Position numbers and translations under genes: made by a program. A stretch of 64,000 nucleotides of DNA from Primula veris. Taxonomy: Eukaryota; Streptophyta; Magnoliopsida; Ericales; Primulaceae. The stretch covers positions 30,635,631-30,699,630 of the forward strand of contig OY821749.1 of assembly GCA_963682055.1 (NCBI GenBank), read 5' to 3'. This document shows positions 57,637 through 64,000 of this stretch, one piece after another; positions within the stretch are counted from its first letter, which is position 1, and each line of letters begins with the position of its first letter. The notes under the pieces were generated by a model. The model was not told the origin of the DNA. It was given only the letters and a program-made list of their open reading frames with translations, and ran no database searches.

Positions 57637-60600
57637 TTAACTTCTTGGGTTGTCATGTGGTGATATTTTAACTTCTTTCACAAACTCTTCCATCCTTATT
57701 TCACCACCCTTCTTCATCCGCTCAAACAAGTCGTTGTACATATCAGCCACGATGATACCCTTGTTAAAAAGCAATTTCATAAACTCTTCGATTTCTTCTT
57801 CATCTCCCTTTTCTTTCAAATACATTAAACAAGCGTATAAACTAGCAGTGCTAGGTTTCCACCCAATCTTATAAGTCGAAATAGCCATTTTCATCGCCAC
57901 TAAGGCCTTTTCCATTTCCTTTGTACCAATATAGCCAGTGGCGAGATAGTAAAAAGTAGGTGGGGTAGGTTTTCCCCCTTTCATTTTAGCCCGTTCTATA
58001 AAAGCCTCAGCCTTTTCCACAAGCCCTTTTCTACAATAAGCACCTATCAAATAGTTGGGTATACGAAAATCATAAGTCAAGTTTTGAGATTCCCATTCAT
58101 CGAAAATCTTCTCAGCATTTTCTAAATCATCCCATTTCAAAAGTGAAGTTATCATCGCAATATAGCTTTTGTTGTAAAGCCTACTCTTTTGCTTGTGAAG
58201 TTCCCAAATCCGAAAAACTTCCTCTCTCTTCCCTATCGCAGCGTACTGTGTGACAAGAAAATCAAAAGCCGCACTTTGTTTTTTGGTCGTTATAAGACCC
58301 TCCGACTTTTTCAGAAATTCAAAAGCCTTTTCGTCTAGCCCAGCTTTAATAAAACCATTTGCTGCAATAGAATAAGCGTCCCAATCCAAAGCCACGTTAG
58401 GCTCACATTCCATTTTTTTTAATACTTTTTCCATACCTTCAACGTCAGATGTGTCCACATATGTGCACAGAAGAATACTGAAAGTGTATTTGTCGTATTT
58501 AAGTTCATTTTCCTCCATTTCGATTAGAAGAGAATTCATTTTCTCTCGGTCATGGATCCGGCGATATAGATTTAGAAGAGCATTGTAACAACTCATGTTT
58601 GGTTTCATTTCCAAGTCTTTCATCTTCTTCATGATAGCTTCGGCTTTTTCCACTGACATTTCACGAGCGTAGCAGTTGAGGATGTTACCATAAGCCTCAC
58701 TTTGCTTGAATTCTTTTTCAATATTTTCAAAATATTTTTCTGCTTGTTCTGCACCATGGATTTTTGCTATCAGATCGAGCCTCACGGCAACATCATTAGT
58801 AGAAAGTGTATAGTTCATTTTGCCGGTCATCCATTGAGAGACCTGACACGCAACAAAATGAATTGAATGTTTACCATCGAATTTCTTAAATAAATGTTAG
58901 AACTAGGTACTACATACAGCTTAGAATGGACCATGAAAAACAGTGTAGAATATTTTCAGATTTTGTGTCAACAAAATTAATGGACCATGTAGCAACACCT
59001 TGTTTGCCGGTTATCGTTTGTAAGCTAGAATAGAAAAAAAAAGTGTCTTCTTAGCTACACTGATAAGCCGAAAGTCGAGTGCCTTTGGACAGGAGAAGAT
59101 TAAGCACTGGTACTATTTTTCAATATCTATACAATCATTTTTAGGAATCACAGCGTAGGATTTGCCTATGTTCCCAATTCACTATACCTACAACAACAAT
59201 GGAATAAGATAGTGACTGATACCTAAGAAAGTCAACATGCAAGAAACATAGAGGTGGATTTTGAGTATTTGATTCAACATCAAGTTAAAAACGCAAAGGA
59301 AATAAAGAAAAGAAATGTTAAATAATAACGTCAACCAGAAATTAAAAACTGCAAATTGGCAACTCATTCAAAATGTCACTCCTTTTAGTTATTTTAATTT
59401 TAAAGTTCACTTTAATATCAAATTTTCTAAAATTAAATAAAAGCTTGAGTCTCCTTATCACATATATGATATCTTCTAAATCCCTTATGTAAAACAAACA
59501 AATACGGTAATGTGTTATGCAGGGATGGAAACATGAACTTTAAATGGGAAAGGCTGCTAATCTATATATTTTTTTCATACTATATACGGTTTTTTTTATT
59601 AGGGGGGACACTGATTTTTGAATATTTTAACCAAAATTATACTTTTTATCAGTTTATAGCAATAGGGGCGCTGCACCCGTGTCTCCACCTAATTCCTTCG
59701 TGATGTTACTTGGCAATATCTAAATCAAATCATATAATAAATTGGAAATAGTACAATTAGGCAAAAGGTATTTTTTTCATTTCCCTTTTCTAATATTCAA
59801 GGGTTCCCTAAATGCCTTTACGTGAAGGATGATTTCTACCTACCAGATTCCAATAACAAAAGTAGAAACAAAAAGAAAATTGAAGAAGAAAAGCAGAGTA
59901 GATTCCACCCGAAACTGACAACTTATCTAATTAGTAACCATTTCCCCAATTTCCAGAAGAATCACCCACGAAAGTCTTAAGATATGCAGTATAACCACTC
60001 AAAACTACTACATACCTATTGTGTCGAATCATTTCGTACATTTTGGGGTAGTTTTCTGTTTCGAAATCTAAAAGCACAATTGAAAATTGAACCTACTCCT
60101 TGCAAGTAAATAACTATGTATGACTAGCAAGTTTTCTATTTCCAAAGTAAAAAGAAAAAACTCATCAGTAAATTAATTATCAAGCTGGTTTGATGGCACA
60201 CTAAACTGAACCTACTCCTTGCATGTAAATAACTAGGTACAGAGCTTTTCTTTCAAGAGAAGTATGTTTGATACAATAAACAATTTAACTACTTTAACTA
60301 ATTTAACTACAGAGTTTTCTTGCTTTGTTTTCTATCTATACCATTTTTAGTCATACAATTCACATTAGATCAACAATTCATTGAGTTCTGTTTTGTCTAT
60401 AACCTGGAGAGAATCCAACTTATTCATGAGATATAATCTTTACAATGTTTTCTTTCTGTAAAATCTAAGAATATTTCCCAAATCATCTTGTTGCAAAACA
60501 CCATAAGCTTTGCTCTTCTTATTCTTCAAGGGCATGCACTTATCTAGAAAGTAGAAAGAAACATACTTTCGATTGACATACCAAGTAAGTAAATTTCTCC

Positions 60601-61608
60601 CTTGTTACCAAACAAGCTCAACATTATATACATATTTATATTGTGTACCACTAATATTCAGGGGAGAAGTTAGAACTCTATGAACAGGGACGGGATGCCG
60701 AATTTACTTAAGAGGGTTAGGTCAAGTGAAATAAAACAAAACAACACAACACTATTTTCACCAGATAATAGTAAAAATACGGTAAAATGATCACTACTTG
60801 CCACTTTATATGTACCAAATCCTAAACAAAAACAAAAAATTTGGGTTTTTTATAATTAATTCCGAGAGTATGTAAGAATAATAACTTTCCCGAAAATACA
60901 TGGTAAATATGAAAAATTACGATTACACCCTGCTGGTCACACCTTAACTAACCCGCTACTATTCAAATGATAAAAAAATAGTACTCACTACGTTCCACTT
61001 TATAAGTTTACTACAGGAACTCCCCCAATTTAAGGTAAAATCATCATTACCCTACCTTTACACTTTATTTCCAAATTCGTCAAAATTACTTTCTCATACA
61101 TTTTCTATGAAAGTTAATGTTAGAAGGGCAAAAATGTAAAATTACCTAACAAAAATTGCTATTTATGCAAAATGAACTTAGAAAGTGGAACATTCTAAAA
61201 AAGTATTGTGGAACGGAGAAAGTATTAAACTATAATTTTCCCTAGAAAAACATGGTAAAACATGAAAAACTACGATTACTCCCCCAATAGTCACAGCTTA
61301 GCTTTCCCGTTACGATTAAACATAAAAAATAATGAGAAATAAACCTCAAGAGCGTGCTTGAACCGTCCATATCGTCTAAGCTCTTTAATAATATGGTGTA
61401 ACTGTTCCTTTTTAATATTTCTACCTTGTTCTATCCACTGATCCAACACCGGTTCGATAGACACCGTTGGATCGCCTATCGGAGATATCCTCCGGTACAG
61501 CGACAACCCGTCTGGTTTCTTGTTAGCTGCAGTTTCCGATACAATTGCAGCAGCTGAGCAAAACCCATTTCTTAAATTTGGGTTTATTAGTCTCTGTAGC
61601 TTCATCAT
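57637..61608 (-). CDS. P-class pentatricopeptide repeat protein, At2g20710-like, probably mitochondrial (489 aa)
   Basis: PPR proteins bind organelle RNA and act in its processing, stability or translation. Two exons on the minus strand, 61608-61345 and 58842-57637, joined in phase 0 (donor GAG|GTTTAT, acceptor CAG|GTCTCT) across a 2.5-kb intron. The N terminus (MMKLQRLINPNLRNGFCSAA) is basic and Ser/Ala-rich, like a mitochondrial presequence. Then come LYRRISPIGDP, QWIEQG and LRRYGRFKHALEVSQWM, the entry block of a well-known plant subfamily. About eight degenerate 34-36 residue P-type repeats follow (AYGNILNCYA, CYNALLNLY, TFSILLCTYV, AYSIAANGFIKAG, YIAMITSLL, IPNYLIGAYCRKG, TFYYLATGYI). 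There is no E, DYW or SMR extension. The RNA target is unknown. Confidence 0.93.
60984..61222. mobile_element. Stowaway-like MITE in the PPR intron
   Basis: Left end CTCACTACGTTCCACTTTAT and right end GTGGAACGGAGAAAG are imperfect inverted repeats. A second AGAAAGTGGAACATTC copy lies just inside the right end. TA flanks both sides (60982-60983, 61223-61224). It differs from the CCGTCCC Stowaway of the UBP intron. Confidence 0.65.
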
Positions 61609-61656
<48 letters not shown>

Positions 61657-61670
61657 AGAGAGAGAGAGGG
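61609..61670 (-). promoter_or_regulatory. (TA)n and (CT)n microsatellite leader directly before the PPR start codon
   Basis: On the minus strand a CT tract (61655-61668) and a TA dinucleotide tract of about 40 bp run straight into ATGATG at 61608. Any transcript starting upstream has this as its 5' UTR. No separate TATA box can be told from the tract. Confidence 0.6.
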
Positions 61671-62319
61671 GACAAGGAGGGTTTAAGGTTGTTTTATTGG
61701 TTGGTTATTAGTAATGAGTTTTGGGTTGGGCTTTAATATATAGATATTGGGTCTAAGGGTGTAGATACAGATGGGCCTTCTAGTATAGCTAAAATGGGTC
61801 TGCTAGATACATATTGGGCCTACTAGTCTGGGCTGTATCGCTGCGGATTGGGCTTACTAGTTAGTGAAGGAGAATATTAGTCATAAGTCATGTTTTACAA
61901 TATTTTTTAAATGGAGGTACTGGTCCGAAACTTTTTTAAATTCCAATAAAAAATAGTTTAAAAACTGTTTTTAAGATTAAAAATTAACTTATAATCTATA
62001 CGAGAAATATATTAAAATATAAAAAAAAGAGATTAAAAGTTATTTTTAATTTTAAAAAAAATATTATAATCTACACGAGAAATATATCAAATTGTAAAAA
62101 AAAAACTTAAAAACTGTTTTCTTTTAGTTTTTAGTGTTTGATTAACTTATTAAGTAAAAAAAATACAAAAAACTTACGAAAATAATGTCTTTTTTTATCA
62201 CTTGTAACATGATTTACACTAAAAAATCTTATAAGAGTAGAAACTTATTAACAAACATATTATTAAAAAGTAACCTCCCACCAATGAGACCGAAGCGGGG
62301 AACGAGGGCCAAAGCGTCT

Positions 62320-64000
62320 AACCGACCCAAATGGATACACCATTCAAGAATAAATGTATACACCATTAAAAACCAAATGGATACACCATTCAAGAACAAA
62401 TGAGTACATCATTCAATAGAAAATGGATACACAATTTAAGCACAAATGGTTACACCATTCAAGAGAAAATATATACATCATTAAATCACAAATGGGTACA
62501 CTATTACAGCACAAATGGGTATACCATTCCAGCACAAATGGATACACCATTCAAGAACAAATGGATACACTATTCAAGAGCAAATGGGTATACCATTCAA
62601 GAGAAAATGAATACACCATTCTAGCACAAATGGGTACACCATTCTAGCACAAATGGGTACATCATTTAAGAATAAATTGGCACACCATTCAAGAGAAAAT
62701 GGATACACCATTCAAGAACAAATGCGTACACCATTCAAGAACAAATGGATACACCATTCAAGAACAAATGGGTACACCGTTAAAGAACAAACGGGTACAC
62801 CATTAAAGAACAAACGAGTACACCATTAAAGAACAAATAGATACATTATTCAAGAACAAATTGATACACCATTTAAGAGAAAATGAGTGCACCATTCATG
62901 AACAAATGGTTACACCATTCAAGAATAAATGGATACACCATTCAAGTACAAATGGATACACCATTCAAAAATAAATGGATACATCATTTAAGAACAAATG
63001 GGTACACCATTCAAGAATAAATGGGTACATCATTCAAGAGAAAATGGATACACCATTCAAGAACAAATGGATACACCATTCAATAACAAATGGATACACC
63101 ATTCAAGAGAAAATGGATACACCATTCAAGCACAAATATGTACACCATTCAAGCACAAATGAGTACATCATTTAAGAAAAAAAGGGTACACCATTCATAA
63201 ACAAATGACTACACCATTTAAACACAAATGGATACACTATTCAAAAACAAATGGATACACCATTCAAGAGAAAATGGATACATCATTCAAGTATAAATGG
63301 GTGCATCATTCAAGAACAAATGAATACACCACTCATGAACAAATGGATATAGTATTCAAGAACAAATGTGTACACAATTCAAGCACAAATGGATAAACCA
63401 TTCAAGAACAAATGGATATACCATTAAAGAACAAATAGATACACCATTTAAGAACAAATGGGTACAACATTCAAGAGAAAATGGATACACCATTCAAAAA
63501 CAAATAGGTACACCATTCAAGAACAAATGAGTACACCATTCAAGAACAAATGAGTACACCATTCAACCATAAATTAATACACCATTCAAGCACAAATAAA
63601 TACACTATTTAAGAACAAATTGATACACCATTCAAGAATAAATGAGTACTTCATTCAAGAGAAAATTGATACACCATTCAAGCACAAATGAGTACAACAT
63701 TCAAGAGAAAATGGTACACCATTAAAGAACAAATGGGTACATCATTCAAGCACAAATAAGTACATCATTTAAGAACAAATGGGTACACCATTTACGAAAA
63801 ATGGATTCACTATTTAGCCACGGTATACCATAAGATACTCGGAACGTCCATGGGTTTCCCGTTTAGGCTCATTTGGTATATATCGTGAACATATGACCAA
63901 TCTCATCTTTTCAAGAACAATTAGCCACACCATTCAAGAGCAAAAAGTTCATTAAATAGGAAATGAGTACATAATTCAAGAGAAAATGAGTTCACCATTT
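62320..64000 (+). repeat. 23-bp minisatellite array (about 64 or more units), running off the right edge
   Basis: The consensus unit is AAATGGATACACCATTCAAG plus about three bases (AAC). The 23-bp spacing is kept for most of 62325-63800. Variation is concentrated at GGATA/GGGTA/GAGTA and at AAGAACA/AAGCACA/AAGAGAA. A non-repeat block interrupts at about 63810-63905, after which decayed units resume to the window end. Short frames inside are a product of the period (three units make 23 codons) and are not called as genes. Confidence 0.95.

Noticed and set aside
62185..63396. Several overlapping frames of 60-74 codons reading DTPFKNKW-type repeats
   Set aside because: They arise because the 23-bp unit lacks stops in some frames. 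They are broken by stops every few units and lack start or splice context.
62320..63800. CRISPR-like array
   Set aside because: Units are contiguous 23-bp repeats without unique spacers in a plant nuclear context.

Overview
This is a window of eukaryotic nuclear DNA from a flowering plant, almost certainly a eudicot; I lean weakly to an asterid from the overall look of the proteins. It is strongly AT-rich. Coding sequence is split by many GT-AG introns, and long stretches hold decayed tandem repeats, MITEs and transposon relics. I rebuilt exons by hand from splice sites and protein-family recall. Every exon join given here keeps the reading frame.

Layout. Five protein genes lie on the minus strand. 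They are the 5' part of a mitochondrial inner-membrane protease subunit 2 (IMP2) gene cut by the left edge (620-1165); a small Cys-rich 'pollen-preferential' type protein (8830-10867, two exons); sucrose-6-phosphate phosphatase (SPP, 14573-19416, eight coding exons, 424 aa); a GTD-binding/myosin-binding-protein-7-like protein (22556-25238, three coding exons, 479 aa); and a mitochondrial-type P-class PPR protein (57637-61608, two exons, 489 aa). The plus strand carries a tRNA-Arg(CCT) (31427-31499) and a large UBP12/UBP13-type deubiquitinase (37563-55860, 32 coding exons, 1114 aa), which converges on the PPR gene. The genes are independent housekeeping or regulatory units: sucrose synthesis, ubiquitin removal, organelle RNA processing, mitochondrial protein maturation and myosin-linked transport. 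Nothing suggests a cluster or a joint pathway.

Between genes there is a 945-bp non-autonomous hAT element with perfect terminal repeats and an 8-bp target duplication (34100-35044), three Stowaway-type MITEs, two copies of another MITE family, a CACTA-like end, a repeat block rich in a CGATCGGTCG motif, and a 23-bp minisatellite that fills the right end from about 62,320.

The most interesting pattern is how introns have grown. In three neighbouring genes the first intron holds tandem copies of a unit that begins inside the upstream exon and includes the 5' splice site, so relic exon ends and decoy donors are scattered through the intron. The large deubiquitinase gene has its own intron-internal duplications, including a perfect 133-bp tandem copy and a 106-bp triplication. 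I see no sign of a bacterial-type system, CRISPR array or operon.
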